Shown here: positions 23,077 through 35,294 of the stretch, piece after piece
Numbering within the stretch: the stretch's first letter is position 1
How the letters are laid out: every line of letters starts with the position of its first letter
DNA from: Ursus arctos
Lineage: Eukaryota > Chordata > Mammalia > Carnivora > Ursidae
Assembly: GCF_023065955.2 (NCBI RefSeq)
Contig: NW_026623056.1
Location: forward strand, 86,489,256-86,553,255
Reading direction: 5' to 3'
Length of the DNA stretch: 64,000 nt
Translations under genes and position numbers: made by a program
Notes under the pieces: generated by a model
Database searches by the model: none
What the model was told of the DNA's origin: nothing
Seen by the model: the letters and a program-made list of their open reading frames with translations, nothing else

Positions 23077-24999
23077 GGTCAAGCCAGCTGACCCCTGCCC
23101 TGTTTGGAGCCCAAGTCATTAGAAAATCAGGGGCACCGGACTGTGGGCCCCATGGGCTGGCTCACCCCGCCAGGCTCTGGTGCAGCCGCAGCAGGAAAGT
23201 CCTGAGAGCCCTGCTGCTCCCAGCTCATCAGTGTCTGGGACGGAGTCTGCAGCCGATCAAATGCAGTCAAGAAAACCCAATCAAGGGCAGAGCATCAGAA
23301 TGTTTTTTCTTCTTTGCCTTTTGTTATTTTTAAATAATTAATACAGATGTGGTCACATACTAAAGAGTTTTGTTCTCATGTAATGATGAAGATATGGTCA
23401 GACTAATGTTAGGTGAGTGAGTTAGACAGACAGAGGGGCCGCCCCGAGGGCACACCTGCTCTCACTTGCTCTCTCTTTGGGGTAGGCTGATCCACAAAGG
23501 GATCTCATCTTATTTTTGTCCACGGCAGAGTCCCTGAGGGCACAAGCCCAGCTGTGCTCCTTCTTGACCAGGCTCCCACTCACCACCACCCCACACAAAG
23601 AGAGAGAGGTGGCTTTTTTTAATAGATCCTCACTGAGGGCTTTCATGAGTAAATTATTAATTCCAGAAGCAGACAGGTCATTGCTTCAATAGTAAAAACA
23701 GTACCACGCACCTTAGATACGTAGCATTGCACTGTTTTCAAAATTCTTTTCCAGGTACCGTGCAGTTTGGTTATAACTGCAGAGGCCACTACGCTCTGTA
23801 GCAGCTTTGTATGAGGTTGAATCATCTGAAACTTGCCAGCGTCCTAAGTCAAAAATGGTTGACTATCAGTAGTTTCACAGAGTTCAATGTGTTTGGCAAC
23901 AATGTCCGAATTTGGAGGAGAAAGCAACATGAGTCAGCAAGACCTTGAGAAAGGAAGGGTCAGAAGAAGAGATGCAGAAAGAGGGGAAAGGACGAGAAAC
24001 CGTCATTAAGTTGTACCAACAATGACCACTTTTCCTAGTAATGGGAATTCAGTGTGGTTTTGAGGTTTGGAATTCGATCTCTATTCTTTCAACCAAAGAA
24101 TCTTTTTCCTACAATTAACACATTTTAAAGTAGGCATTTAAGTATCTGCTGACTGATGAATGGACTCATGGGTCAGCATGGGGAAGAAGGCTCCCAGCAT
24201 CCCAAAATGAAGGAACAGTAAGGAAGAGTAAAAACATGACATGTTTAAGCTATAGTGGAGCTTAAACAACTGTGGTTCCTAATACAGAATAATTTGTCAG
24301 GTGTCCTTGAATGAGACTGTTAACCCTTGTTGTTGTTGCTATGAGAAGGGGTAATACTTATCCCATACAGGGCCATTCTGAAGGGGGGTAAACATGATTG
24401 ATTACTGCAAGTTTGGAAAAGGAAGACAGTATAATAAATACTAATTATAATAACTATTCCTGGCTGCTACAAAAAAAATGCCTTTTAAGAAAAGGAAGGA
24501 AGGTTAAAAAAAAAAAGAAAGAAAAGAAAAGAAAAGGAGGGAAGGAAAGAAAATTCCTTCCAAAGAGGGCCTCATGGGGTGACCATGGGGTGTCATGGTC
24601 TCGTGCACACCTGAATGAATCCAAAGGGAAAAAGGCTTATAGAAACCTTATTTTTAACAGTTCTTATACAAATTACTTCCATGTTTCAACTGTCAAATTA
24701 TCACAGTTTTCGATTCATATATTTGGGGCCAAACTTACAGGTAGGTATACCTTTCTTCACTTTATTTAAGCAGATGCTAAATGCAAACATTTAAAACGTT
24801 CAGTGTCAGAAGCTAGCCCCATATAACTCCGATATGTATAAGGACAGATATTTTATCGGCATCCCTGGGCTCCCAGCAGACGGTTGTATCCTCGAGTGAA
24901 TTCCTTCTGCTCTCCATGGCTTCAGGGCGGTCAGCCCACCTCCTGCAACGCTCCACAGTGCAGTCTTGAACGCGAACACGGTGCCTGAATTTGCAAGAT
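23077..24999. other. Unique sequence, no gene seen
   Basis: Non-coding DNA. An A/G-rich low-complexity patch (about 24485-24555, AAAAG/AAGG units) creates a lysine-rich open frame that I discount. Nothing else was assignable. Confidence 0.45.
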
Positions 25000-25560
25000 G
25001 GATTTACCAACCCATTAGCCCTTCGCTCTCAGTTCTGTTTCCTCCCTACTTCTCCCCAACAAGCACACCGTTTGCAGAGTGTCCAGCCCAAACAGAACGT
25101 GCTCCGCAGGGACGGCGGCTGATTGGTTCAGTTTGCGGGCAGCCGGGTGAGGGGTGGTAATTGACACTTGAACGTATGACAGGTTGCATTCCTTCATTTC
25201 GCCGCAGTAATTGAATACACATGAGACCCCTGCACTGGTGACCGCGGAGTGTGCCACACACCTGGAAGTAGTGAGGTTCAATTAATGTGTCACCGCCACT
25301 AATAGCGGCTACCAGTGAGAACCACCAGCAGCCGTGCAACAAAGCAGGGAGCAGAGCAGAGTAAAGCCCGGGAACGGCTGCTCCCCAGCAGAGCTGCCCG
25401 GAACCAGCTCTTAAAAGCTGGGCTTTCCAGGAACACAATTTGCTTTTTAATTATGCCAATTAATTTTACCTAATGGCTTTGCTCATCTCTCAAAGAGGTA
25501 TTTTTGTGCTAAAATACTGAATAGTCAACTGAGAGGAAATGAAAATTGGCCCTAGTAAAT
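25000..25560. promoter_or_regulatory. Candidate distal regulatory element (CCAAT and homeodomain cores)
   Basis: Repeat-free, conserved-looking block. It contains CTGATTGGTTCAG (inverted CCAAT, about 25118), GGTAATTGACACTTGAACG (about 25156), CAGTAATTGAATAC (about 25205), GTTCAATTAATGTG (about 25275) and TTTTAATTATGCCAATTAATTT (about 25444-25465). Five TAATTG/TAATTA-type cores within about 310 bp exceed what neighbouring DNA shows. I infer an enhancer; the target, possibly SIM2 36 kb downstream, is unproven. Confidence 0.4.
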
Positions 25561-25703
25561 TTTTATGATAATGCCAGTAATAATAATAATAATAACAATA
25601 GCAGAAGATGAGAAATTGAATATGATCTGAAAGACAGGACTCAAACTGAGGAAATGCAAAATTAATATGATGAATTCCACCTTTTCATTCTTTAGGGCAT
25701 TCC

Positions 25704-25704
<1 letters not shown>

Positions 25705-25744
<40 letters not shown>
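25705..25744. repeat. (GT)20 microsatellite
   Basis: Uninterrupted GT dinucleotide run, likely length-polymorphic. It makes the overlapping long open frame at 25667-26287 begin with a valine/cysteine run, which undermines that frame as a gene. Confidence 0.97.
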
Positions 25745-25748
<4 letters not shown>

Positions 25749-26452
25749 GCTTACCATGGTCCAGGGACACTGCAGGGGTTAGTGCAAACTGGTCCCTGCT
25801 TTCCCAGCGCTCCGGCCTCCGGATGAGTCGGTACAGTTTAGTGGGACGCAGAGGAGGGGCAGCAGGGGCGGAGAGCCCTGGAGTGACCTGCCTCACGGTC
25901 TGCAGACTCCCTGCAGACCCCGGAGGAGGCTCGGAGGAAGCCCCTAAGCTCCAGGCGGGAGCAGCCAGGGGAGGAGGGGAAGGGGAGAGACCCTCGAGGG
26001 CAAAGGCTGGGATGTCGGACACAAAGTCGGAGAACTTGGGGGTGGAGATGAGAAATAAGGGGGCCAAACGGGGTGAGGGTGGTGGGAGCTGGAAGCCTCT
26101 GGAGGAAGAATATGACAGGGAGGACCCCGCAGGGAACCATCTCCCAGTCTTCTTGGAGTATGGGAGTTCTGACTGGTTTCAGAGTCTAGTTACACTTTTT
26201 CCAGAACCAACAGCCTTCCTCTTCCTTAAACACACACACGCGGGGAAGGTGGGAAACATTGGCATATTAGAATTCAAAAAAGGGTAAGGCTACAGTTTGG
26301 GCATATTCTTGGAAGAAAGAAGGGAAAATTACACTGCATTTCATATTTGATAAATTGCACTTACTTAATTAAAAAACCTTGCGGGAACGTCTGAATGAAT
26401 GGAAATACGTCAAAGTTGAAAGGTGACCATGTTCCACAAAATTGGACCTGTT
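25745..26452. other. GC-rich unique sequence, no gene seen
   Basis: Moderately GC-rich non-coding DNA (25800-26110) with open frames on both strands, as expected from stop-codon depletion in GC-rich sequence. No domain or splice context was recognised. Confidence 0.4.
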
Positions 26453-26578
26453 CTCCCTGACCACGCCCCGCCCTCCCTCTCCCTGGCCACGCCCAGACCT
26501 CTTTCTTCTCTGGCCACGCCCAGACTTCCGTTTGGTCCTCCCTGGCCACGCCCAGACCTCCTTCTTCCTGACCACATC
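26453..26578. repeat. Minisatellite with CCACGCCC units
   Basis: Four exact copies of CCACGCCC at 26461, 26487, 26514 and 26546, and a decayed fifth (CCACATCC at 26572). Spacings are 26, 27, 32 and 26 bp, with shared flanks 'ctccctggccacgcccagac'. CCACGCCC is a KLF/Sp zinc-finger binding core, so the array is either a neutral minisatellite or a cluster of KLF/Sp sites. The tryptophan/glycine-rich peptide repeats read on the minus strand are by-products of this unit. Confidence 0.85.
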
Positions 26579-27685
26579 CATAACCAAATCATTTTGCCCC
26601 ATGTCATTGACTGGTTGTGGGGTGCAAGGGATTGCTTCGGTTCTGTGCGCTTCAGGCTCTCCTATAAAACAAGGGGGTTGTGACTTGGGTAAATACGCAC
26701 TTTGGCATTTGGTTGGTCTCCAGGGAGAACAGAAGCCCTCCAGGACCCCCAGTGCTCCCTCCCTGACCCACTCCTGGCTCTTAAGGACCCTGAGGAGGAA
26801 GGCCTCCTCCATATGGGAAGCAGTCTAGGCTACCCTAGACGCGGAGGTATTGTAGGCAGGCTTCTGGGTAAGGCAGGCTGCAACATACACCTGTCTCTGT
26901 GATCTCAAATCCCACTAACGTGACAGAAAAACCAAGAACAGGTCAGGAGAAGAAACATCAGAAGAGAGGAGAAATTCATAATATTTTGAAAGGTGAAAAC
27001 ATAATGGACAAATGGTATCTGACTTAGCAGGAGGGAGAAAGTTGAACCCTACCTGCTGGAGGGAGGTGGATGGGGGGGGAGTCATAAGAAACAAAAGGAT
27101 CCCTGCCACAGAGCTGCAGGGTCTCAGGAACTGGGAGCAACAGGTATATCTGCACGCAAGAGTCCATTGTCACGCTGGAAACAAGACTGGCTGAAAGATT
27201 GTCCAGGAGTGGTGGCACGCTCAGGTCCCTTCCTCCAGCGCACATTTGTTCTGCACCCTGGACGGTGAGCCACTCACCCTCTTTCTGAATGTCTGCTCCC
27301 TGCCCACCCTTCAGAATACTAGAAGTTTCCTCTGACCAGGAAACCAGAGAGTCTCAGGGCACCGGACCCAATTGAGGGCAGGACAAGCGGCAAGCATGTT
27401 CTCTGAACAGGGAGATGAGCTCACCCCATCAGATGACATTGTAAAGTACGGTGTAGTCTTGGAGGGAAAGGCATTCCTAAATTTGCAGTTTGGAACTCAT
27501 AGTTTGACCCCTTTGAAAACTGGTGAGCTGGCTGCTCTTCTCACATCAATCTCCATGTGTTAACATGAAGGAGAGTTTTTCTGGGATGGTTTGAATCCCG
27601 GTGGAGAGGCATGTGGATGCTGAGAGTCTTTGCGTGGGCAGTGTGCCTTCAAGCCTTCCTTGTGCTATTATTCAAAGGATTTGCT
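26579..27685. other. Unique sequence, no gene seen
   Basis: Non-coding DNA between the minisatellite and an LTR-like fragment. A G8 run lies at about 27072-27079. No exon-like open frame has a recognisable product. Confidence 0.45.
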
Positions 27686-27689
27686 GCCC

Positions 27690-27960
27690 TTGCTGTGGGA
27701 GGATTATACCTCCTTACCCCACATTGGCCTTGGCCAGTGAAATATGAGTGGAAGTGATGTGCGATGCTTCTTCTGAACTGAAGCTTTGGGGGCCGTCTGC
27801 TCCTTCTTTGCCACAGAACCAGTTTGTCCTGGAGGGAAGCAGGATCCTGGATGTTCAGCTCGGGTCCCAGGATGAGGACAACATGAGGCAGAGCAGACGT
27901 GGTGTGCACAAGAAGTAAACCTTTATTGTTGCAAGCATCTACGGTTTCAGGGACCATTTG
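27690..27960 (+). mobile_element. Probable LTR-type repeat fragment
   Basis: Phrases match a family of mammalian LTR-like repeats I remember without a secure name: 'tgtgggaggattatacctcc', 'tggccagtgaaatatgagtg', 'gaagtgatgtgcgatgcttc' and 'aagtaaacctttattgttgc'. Orientation follows the AATAAA-like 'agtaaacctttattg' near the 3' end. Family and ends are uncertain. Confidence 0.5.
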
Positions 27961-29194
27961 TTCCCTGAGCATTCCACAGCAAAAGGTGCCTGCTACTTCC
28001 CCAGGGACAGCTGCAGCCAGGATTGGCAGGAAGGGCATTCTGTCTCCTGCATGGGATGAGCACTCCTGGCTCCCCAAAGACTAGGGTCTGGACTACAGCT
28101 GAAGATGACCCCTTTGGCCGAGACACAGCCAGCTTCACAGAGCTCACCAGCTGGCAGCATGAAGAAGCATCTCCGTCTTTTGGACTGTGGGCTGCAGATG
28201 GCATGAGGAGGCTAGAGTGGGAGGACACAAGTGAGAGCATCTCCCTCGGGGAATCCCAGCCATACCCCAGGACTTTGCAAGGCTTGGAGGTTCCGGGTAG
28301 GAAGGTGGAAACAATGAATGACCTGGTAGAAACTGGGTCTCCAGTTGTGCCAATCATTAAGCTTTCTGTCTCAGGGCTCTTCCATTGCTTCTTTGCCATG
28401 TGGCTCTGTCAGGCTCGGCCAGGAGGAGACTGCAAGGCTCAAGGAAGAACTGGAATTCTCTTCTTCCTGTTTGCTGTCCCTGGCAGCATTGCATCAGCAC
28501 ACACACCTCACTCCAGTGGCCGCGGTACATTCCTGTCCCTTTCATGCTCCCAGAAGCAGCCCTTTATACCCAGCCAGAAGGACAGCACGGGCAAACAAGG
28601 ACCTCTGCTCAGGGCTCTGAGCCCCTAACTCATGGGTCTCTCCTGTAAGCCGCTCTTCTGATAACCCCCGCTCGGGTCCTGGTCTCCTGACCACACCCTT
28701 CCTGGTACAGAATGAAGACTCCACCTGTAGCCTCAGTGGGTGGAGCCTGGGGATTCCTGAGATAACCACCTGGGGCGGCGTCTTTGGTCCTAAGCCCTGT
28801 GAACCAGAGGACTGGTCCAAGTAGCTATTGAGCACCGTGCCCCAAATTGAACTGGGTGCTTTTCAAGATACAGGACATACAAACTATGGTCCTGACCACC
28901 AAAAAGTTCAGCTGGAAAGAAGGGCTTCCTAAGTCCACATGCAGATCCAGGGAAGGGACAATTTGAGAAGGCCGGAATGGTCAAAAAGGTCACCAAGGAG
29001 TCTTTCCCTGAAGGCTAATGAGGCTTCAACCAGCAACTCCAGCATGTTCAGGGTAGACAGAGGTGCCAAGTATAATCTACTCAATTTCCTGAAGGAGAGA
29101 CAGAACTACAGGGAACTTACCCATTTTCCAAGATTGCAGAGCAAATTATCGATGGCCAGTGACTGTCATATTTCCAGGAATGGCCAACTTTTTT
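27961..29194. other. Unique sequence, no gene seen
   Basis: GC-moderate non-coding DNA. Several overlapping open frames up to 201 codons (28023-28628) exist in different frames and on both strands without any domain. None is supported as a gene. Confidence 0.45.
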
Positions 29195-29880
29195 TTCCAT
29201 AATGAGCTACCAGAATGGCTAAGATTTAAAGGGCTGACAATATCAAGTGCTGTCAGATCGGAGCAACGTAAACTCTCCCACTGCTGGTGGGGATGTAAAT
29301 TGTTACAAACGTGTTGGAACATATGTGGCAGTGAACCTCCATCTAGCCGTGCCCTGCAGTTCTGCTCCTGGACATCTACCTGTGGGACCCGCGGGCTTGG
29401 GTGCCCCGCAATACACGTACAAGCAGCTTTATTGCCAATAGCCTGAAGAAGGTAACAACCCAACTGTCCATTAGTAGCTGAAAGAATTTTTTTATTGTCT
29501 GATATTCCTGCAATAGAACATAACCTAGCAGTGAAACTAGCAAGCAATTTCTGCAAGCAATAACATTTCACAGACTTAACGTTAAACCAAAGAAGCCGTA
29601 CCCCCGAGAGCACTTACTGTGTGATTCTATTTGTATAAAGTCCAAAAACAGGCAAAGCTCACCTACGGTGATAGAGGTGAGAAGAGTAGCTATTTTTCAG
29701 GATATTACTGCTAGTGGGGTGGGTGAGCGAGCTGCTGGGATGTTAGGAATGCTCTATAGCTTGGTCTGAGTGGTAGTTACAGCGGCAGTTACAGAGCGAT
29801 ATGCAAATAAAGAGTTATTATTTGCTTCATATCTGTGTACTTTATTGCACATACTTTATAGCTCAATTAAAAAAGGTGGA
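29195..29880 (+). mobile_element. L1M 3' end (LINE-1 fossil)
   Basis: Order matches an old L1 ORF2 tail and 3' UTR: 'ctcccactgctggtggggat', 'gtaaattgttacaaacgtgt', 'caacccaactgtccattagt', 'cagtgaaactagcaagcaat', 'ctgtgtgattctatttgtat' and 'ctgtgtactttattgcacat'. Heavily decayed with no ORF. Confidence 0.8.
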
Positions 29881-30718
29881 GGGAGAGAAAAAATAAATGG
29901 CTCAGACATCCCCCGTCTGGTTTGGGTTCTCCTAAGAGGCAGATCATGCAACTGGGGTTGGAGGCCCATGGCTTATTATTCTGAGGTACAAGAAATGTAC
30001 CTGGCTGATAAAAAAGTGGAACAGTGACAAGGGGAAGATGGGAGGTATGCTGGGAAGCCAGCTCTCAGGTTTGGTAGTTGGTCTTAATTCCACAAAGAAA
30101 CAGGGAAACTTGGAGAACATCCACTTCAGAGTTATCCCGTGCAAGGAGCGAGGGACCTGGGGTATTTATACACCTATTCAGGAGAGCCACAAGCGGAGGG
30201 CTGCTAGGGAGGGGTGCAAATGTCCTGCCTCTTATGGCCTGAAGGCTGCCGGGACCAGTGAGCCCTTTGGCGGCTGGAAGTCAGCCAGAGCACCCAGAAA
30301 GGACACAAGTGAGATGCTGACCGTGTCTGTCACACGCTCGAATGACCCACGTCCCATTTGTAGCTCCCATTGGTTTAGAGACTTTACCATGACAAAAAAT
30401 TACCTCTGAATTCTCAAATGGTCTTGAAATAAATTTAATTCTATTTATATATAATTTTATGTTTAATTCTATTATCACCATCTGCACACATTTGAAAACT
30501 GGAGGCACTGATGTGCTGGTGAGAGATAGTCAACCACTAACGCTCTTTTGGTGGTGGAATGGGCCACAGCTGTCAGGGCTGGGGCTTGGGACCTGTAGCT
30601 CTGTGAAACCACCTCCATCACCTGAAGACAAAGTCGCTTTGGTCTCATCAGTGTCTGAATTAAATGGGCACCCGATGTGATCGGTGCTTGATTGAGGAGG
30701 AGAAAAAAGTGCTCCTAT
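29881..30718. other. Unique or unassigned sequence, no gene seen
   Basis: The segment 29915-30400 opens 'gtctggtttgggttctccta' and could be an old LTR, but the match is too weak to call. AT-rich DNA follows at 30420-30480. No coding exon is supported. Confidence 0.4.
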
Positions 30719-30920
30719 TTTTGAAAATATTTTATTTATTCATTTGAGAGGGAGAGAGCATAAGAGAAAGAGAGCACAAGCAGGGTGGAGGAGGAGCGGG
30801 AGAGGGCGAAGCAGACTCTCTGTTGAGCAGGGAGCTCGATGTGGGACTTGACCCCAGGACCCCGGGACCATGACCTGAGCTAAAGGCAGACACTCCACCG
30901 ACTGAGCCCCCCGGGCGCCC
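30719..30920 (-). mobile_element. CAN SINE (antisense)
   Basis: Antisense carnivore SINE ('atattttatttattcatttg' tail complement, 'ctgagccccccgggcgccc' head complement). The target-site duplication is near-perfect: aaaagtgctcctattttt upstream and aaaagtgctccttatttttt downstream. Confidence 0.93.
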
Positions 30921-30934
30921 AAAAGTGCTCCTTA

Positions 30935-33068
30935 TTTTTTCACTGTTGCCCTCACCAGCACAGAACTGTTGCCCACCAGCCCCAAGGGAGCCAGCTCTGC
31001 AAAGGCCACGGCCACCTTCTTTGCCCACGGCTGCTGCCGGGCAGGACTTTGGCATGGCCGAGGGTACTAGGCAACCTGCCACCGCGCTGTCCCCAAAGCA
31101 CTGTGAAAACCTGAGTCTTCAGCGAGCGGGACTTCCGATGCCTCCGCTGGCCTCCCCGGCCTCTCCTGGCCTCAGACGCAGCTGTGCACCTGCCCAAGAG
31201 TAGGGGCACGGCGGTCCCAAAGGGCTGCGGAGAAATGTGTGCAGCGAGTAAAGGTCCCCTGGGACCCCTGGGTTTGCAAGGGGCATGGCAGATATTCCTT
31301 TTTCTATCATTGTGATTCCCTCTCGAGCCTCCATTTCTGTTGGTGGAGGACATATTGGTCTTGGCAAGTCAAGGTGAAGTGCAGCTACTTGCCATTTAAA
31401 ACACTCGCTTTACAGCAACGCTTCAGATAATTTAGGCTGCCCAGGTAAATCCCAGGTTTAAGCCTTAGGCAATCCCAGAAGCCTCGAACTTTCTGTATGT
31501 CCACTCTCATCACCCCCTTTCTCGGCATTGGTGAAGCTCCCTGCCCCCAACAACCCCCCTTGTTCTGGTCTCACTTCCAATTCATCCCACAGCCTATCCC
31601 CACAGGACCCCTCACCTCAGGGACTCAGTGGCTGGCATTGTGAAAACCACCCTCCCAGGCACCCAGAAATACTCACACCTGTCAGCCAGACCCCACTGGG
31701 CTGGAGAGGGAACACCTAGGGTCCCATTCAGAGCTGAGAGCAGGGTCCGCCTTCTCTCTTGCCCTCCCCCTGCATCCTGGGGTCTTCAGGGCTTCCTCTT
31801 AACAAAGAGGCCATTCGTGCATGTCTGGCCTTGTGGATCAAACCTGAGACCCCAGCAGGGGCCCCACAGTTCAACTACATACACAGGGGTAACATCCGCA
31901 TGACCTGGACCCGTCCCTCATCCGACAAAATTCAATGTAAAAACCACTTCAGTTCTCTTCCCTCTGAGCCTTTTCTTCTGCTTGAAATGTCAAAAGAAAA
32001 CAGTGTCCCCGATGCCTAGTTTGTCTGTTCCCGAACCTTTTCCTCCTTCCCAGTTCCCTTTCCATGTGCTCAAGGGAATTTCCCTTACAATGTCTAACCA
32101 ACTGCAGAAGTAGGAAGGCAACCTTGAACCCAAAGGACAGCAAAGTTGGATATGCAATTAAGTAAGATGGAAGAGGAGATATATGCGAACAAAGGGACAA
32201 AAGGAAACAGGAGAGGCCAAGCAGCTGCGGTGAGGCGCAGAGGAGCTGAAGAGAGAATGAAACGAGCAGAAACTGGGGACAAATACCTAAGTGCAGTCAC
32301 GTGCCTGGGTCGTAGCCCTGGGGACCCAGGCTGGGTGTTCGTGCTTGGGTCAAACGAGCCTTCAGTTCTCCCGCATTTGTGGAAGTCCATAAAGCAAGAG
32401 GAAGTTGACCCTGGCCACCCACCCAGAGCCTCCGTGATGCCTGACTCAGTTTACAAGGCCCCCAGTCTGCCCAGTCCTGCCAGCCTCCTGGCCTCAGTGC
32501 CAGCCGGAATGGCCCCAGGGAGGGCTTAAGCTGTCATCATCACAACCTCTCAGCCTCCCCCAGGGGTGAGGCCTGAGCACAGCCTCCACCGTGCCCCCTC
32601 CCCATCCCCGGAGCAGAGCTGCAACGGCTCTGGCACCCAGGTCTGGTCTGATCTGACCCACAGAGATTCCAGCAACTGCTGGGAGCTACAGTCTAGAAGG
32701 ATGGAATAATCTTTGCCTGGGAGAACCAGAGGAAGGAGTCAGCAGTAAATCACTTGCCTCCCTGGCCCCTCCGCTCCCACCCCCCCCTCCCCAGCCTGTT
32801 CCAAGCAGCAGCCATTCAACATGGCCTCCCTGAGAGGCCTCCCGTGGCCATGAAGCCACGCTCTCCTGAGAAGCACTGTCTCCTGTTTCACCTCACTGCC
32901 CTTTCGCCCTCACTCTGGCTTCCCTGGGATCACACCACCATCACCCAAAACACTATGAGCACAGAGCTTTCTGCGCGTTCTGTCATCCAGAACAGCGAGG
33001 AGCCGTATCTACCACAAGATAAGCCATAACCTCACCCATTTTCTGGAATGGGTGTTAGAGGCACAGTG
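30935..33068. other. Unique sequence, no gene seen
   Basis: About 2.1 kb of GC-moderate, repeat-poor non-coding DNA. Open frames (32146-32529 and others) lack domains and splice context. Short C-rich runs occur near 32780. Confidence 0.45.
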
Positions 33069-33525
33069 ACCTGTATCCGTTTCCGGGCGGCTGAAACAAA
33101 TGACCACAATCTTGGTGGCTTAAAGCAGCTGAAATGTACTCTATCTCAGTTCTGAGGGCCAGAAGCGTGAGGTCAAGGTGTCAGCAGGCGGGGCTGCCTT
33201 CCCTCCCCAGGCTCTGGGGGAGGACCCTTCCTCTGCTCTGCCAGCTCCCGGTAGCCCCCGCAGGCCCGAGTGGTCCTTGGCTTGTGGCTGCATCGCTCCT
33301 ATCTCTGCCTGCCCTCCCTCGGTCCTGTGACTAATCTCCCTTCGCCTCCCCAAGAACTCCTGCGGTGGCACCGAGGGCCCACCTGGGTAATCGAGGATGG
33401 TCTCCTCATCTCAAGCTCCTCCCCTTAATCACCTCTGTAAAGTCCTTTTTCCAAACAAGGTCACGTTCGCAGGTTCCGGGGATTAGGATGTGGACATACC
33501 CTTAGGGCACCATTTCTCAACCAAC
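33069..33525 (-). mobile_element. ERVL-MaLR-type solo LTR
   Basis: Antisense copy of the same LTR group as 4396-4804: 'gtatccgtttccgggcggct', 'gaccacaatcttggtggctt', 'ggtcaaggtgtcagcaggcg', 'ccttggcttgtggctgcatc', 'cctctgtaaagtcctttttc', 'aaacaaggtcacgttcgcag' and 'tcaaccaaccctg'. Full length, no internal genes. Confidence 0.85.
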
Positions 33526-33939
33526 CCTGCCATCCTCACTCTCCTGGCTGGAATGCACAGCAGAGAAAGAAAAAGAAAAAAACCAAATCATGCAAAATGC
33601 TAACTTCACCCACCAGACAGTTCTACGGAGAGAGAAGCATGGGCAGGAAAAAGTGCTAATGTTTCCATTGCTGGGGCACAGGACGGATCCCACCTTCAAT
33701 CTTCATGTCAACGTGTGTTATTTCTTCTTAGAGAGAAACAAAAACGAATAATCCGGTGTTGCTGAGTGACCCAGCTCACCGATGGAGGAGCTGGGGCTGG
33801 CCGTGTGCCCCCGGCTCGTGGTGACCCGATCCGCCCACCCGGCCTCCCCTCTGCCTCCCGCCAGCTCATTTCAGCTCCTTTGGGCCGAAGGGCCCCCACC
33901 CCCGCCCTAGCTGGAGTGGAACTGTCAGTGCCCCCATTT
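33526..33939. other. Unique sequence, no gene seen
   Basis: Non-coding, becoming GC-rich with scattered CpGs at 33770-33910. No island-level density and no exon. Confidence 0.45.
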
Positions 33940-34260
33940 AAAACCCATTTGTGGAAGGCTCATACATCACACCCTTGGAAAACTCACTCCTCATTATAAC
34001 TCAGCGGAGAACAACTCTGCTCAGAGATTTAGATAAATGTGAGTGTGTGGTGGGTTGTTTGTTTTCTCAGCAGGGGTCACGTGGAAGAGGATTCTGCACC
34101 ACATTCTTTCAGCTGTTCATGTTATTAAAGCCAGGAATAATTAGAGGCCATCTCTCCAAATGTAGCAGTCTCGATGGTCAGATCCAGCAAGTGGCCCCTG
34201 CACACTTAGTGTGGTTTCAGGGGGGCCAGAAAGGCTCAGAATTGCAATAAGCCTCCCCTC
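33940..34260. promoter_or_regulatory. Candidate distal regulatory element
   Basis: Repeat-free block with an AAAACCCATTTGTGG core (about 33940), GGGGTCACGTGGAAG (CACGTG E-box about 34077), TTCAGCTGTTCATG (CAGCTG E-box about 34108) and CCAGGAATAATTAGAGG (about 34132). Repeat-free status plus mixed E-box and homeodomain cores suggest an enhancer; this is inference. Confidence 0.33.
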
Positions 34261-35280
34261 GGACCCTGCAAAACAATGAGATCAATGTCCCAAATTTTGC
34301 AATTAGACCTTCCTTCCTTTGGACTCGCCCCTGGCCAGAACACTAATATTGCTGGATAGGGCCACACTTGAAGCATGGTTTTATTTCTACATCTACCCTA
34401 ATATTTTATCAGAGCAAGTATTATAGTAGGGGTGCAGGACAGTCCAGGGGACAGGACAGGGAGACAACACTGAGGCTGGAAATGAGTAATTAAGGGTTTG
34501 GCTGGGTCCCAGGCTATCGCTGGGGAGGGTCCCTTGTGATTCTAAATTTATAGGTGAACGCAAATGTTACCTTGTGTCCAGGGATATGTTCTTCCACACA
34601 GATCCCCACCTGGTAGGCACCAAAGCTCCTCCATTTATGAGCAGGGTGGGATCTAAGAGACTACACATAAGCCCATTTGTTCCCGTCCAAAGTGGCAGGA
34701 AAAAGTTACCAAAGTATATATGTCCACGTAAGTTGAGTTGCACAAAAGAGTTGTCTCCCGACCACGAAACACTAGGAACTTGGGGCTGACTTGCTCCCCA
34801 GCAAGATCTCAGACATGACATTTTCTAAAGGTGAAAGAGATTTGCAGGGATGTGATAAAACAGACAGAAGGACACAGACAGACAGGGAAAGCTGAGTCTG
34901 GCAGGGGGTAGGGGGAGGCAGGGAGGGAAGGGGACAGATGGGTGTCATCAGCTTTCTGTGACCTGAAGCTGGGCAGGAACCACCAAGGACCAGGGAAGGA
35001 ATGTTCAGAGGTTGGCTGAAAGGCAAGGAGATGAGATTGGGGTAACTGGGAATCTGAGTGGCAGGAACTGGCCTGAACCTACAACGGGGGGTTGGGGGCC
35101 GCTCCTAGGCAGGGTCCCACAGGGGGACTGGAATCCGAGATTCTTATTGTAGAAAAAAAAAAATCTTTGAAGGACGGTGAAATGCATGGAGAAAGGGGGC
35201 TTCCCCATCTATTGGCAAAAGCCAAGGTAGGCTCCTCGGAGGAAAGCTTCCCAAGTTCATTTGCAGGAACCCCACCAACT
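34261..35280. other. Unique sequence, no gene seen
   Basis: Non-coding DNA with a purine-rich segment at about 34840-34935 (GACAGACAG-like units). No coding exon is supported. Confidence 0.45.
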
Positions 35281-35294
35281 AAAATGAAGCACAA

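Noticed and set aside
25667..26287. 206-codon open frame on the + strand
   Set aside because: Runs through a (GT)20 microsatellite and GC-rich DNA; no domain or splice support.
26369..26812. Minus-strand protein with Trp/Gly/Arg-rich internal repeats
   Set aside because: The repeats are the CCACGCCC minisatellite translated; unit spacing (26, 27, 32 bp) is not a multiple of three throughout, so there is no selection for a repeated peptide.
28023..28628. 201-codon + strand open frame
   Set aside because: No domain, competing frames on both strands, no exon context.
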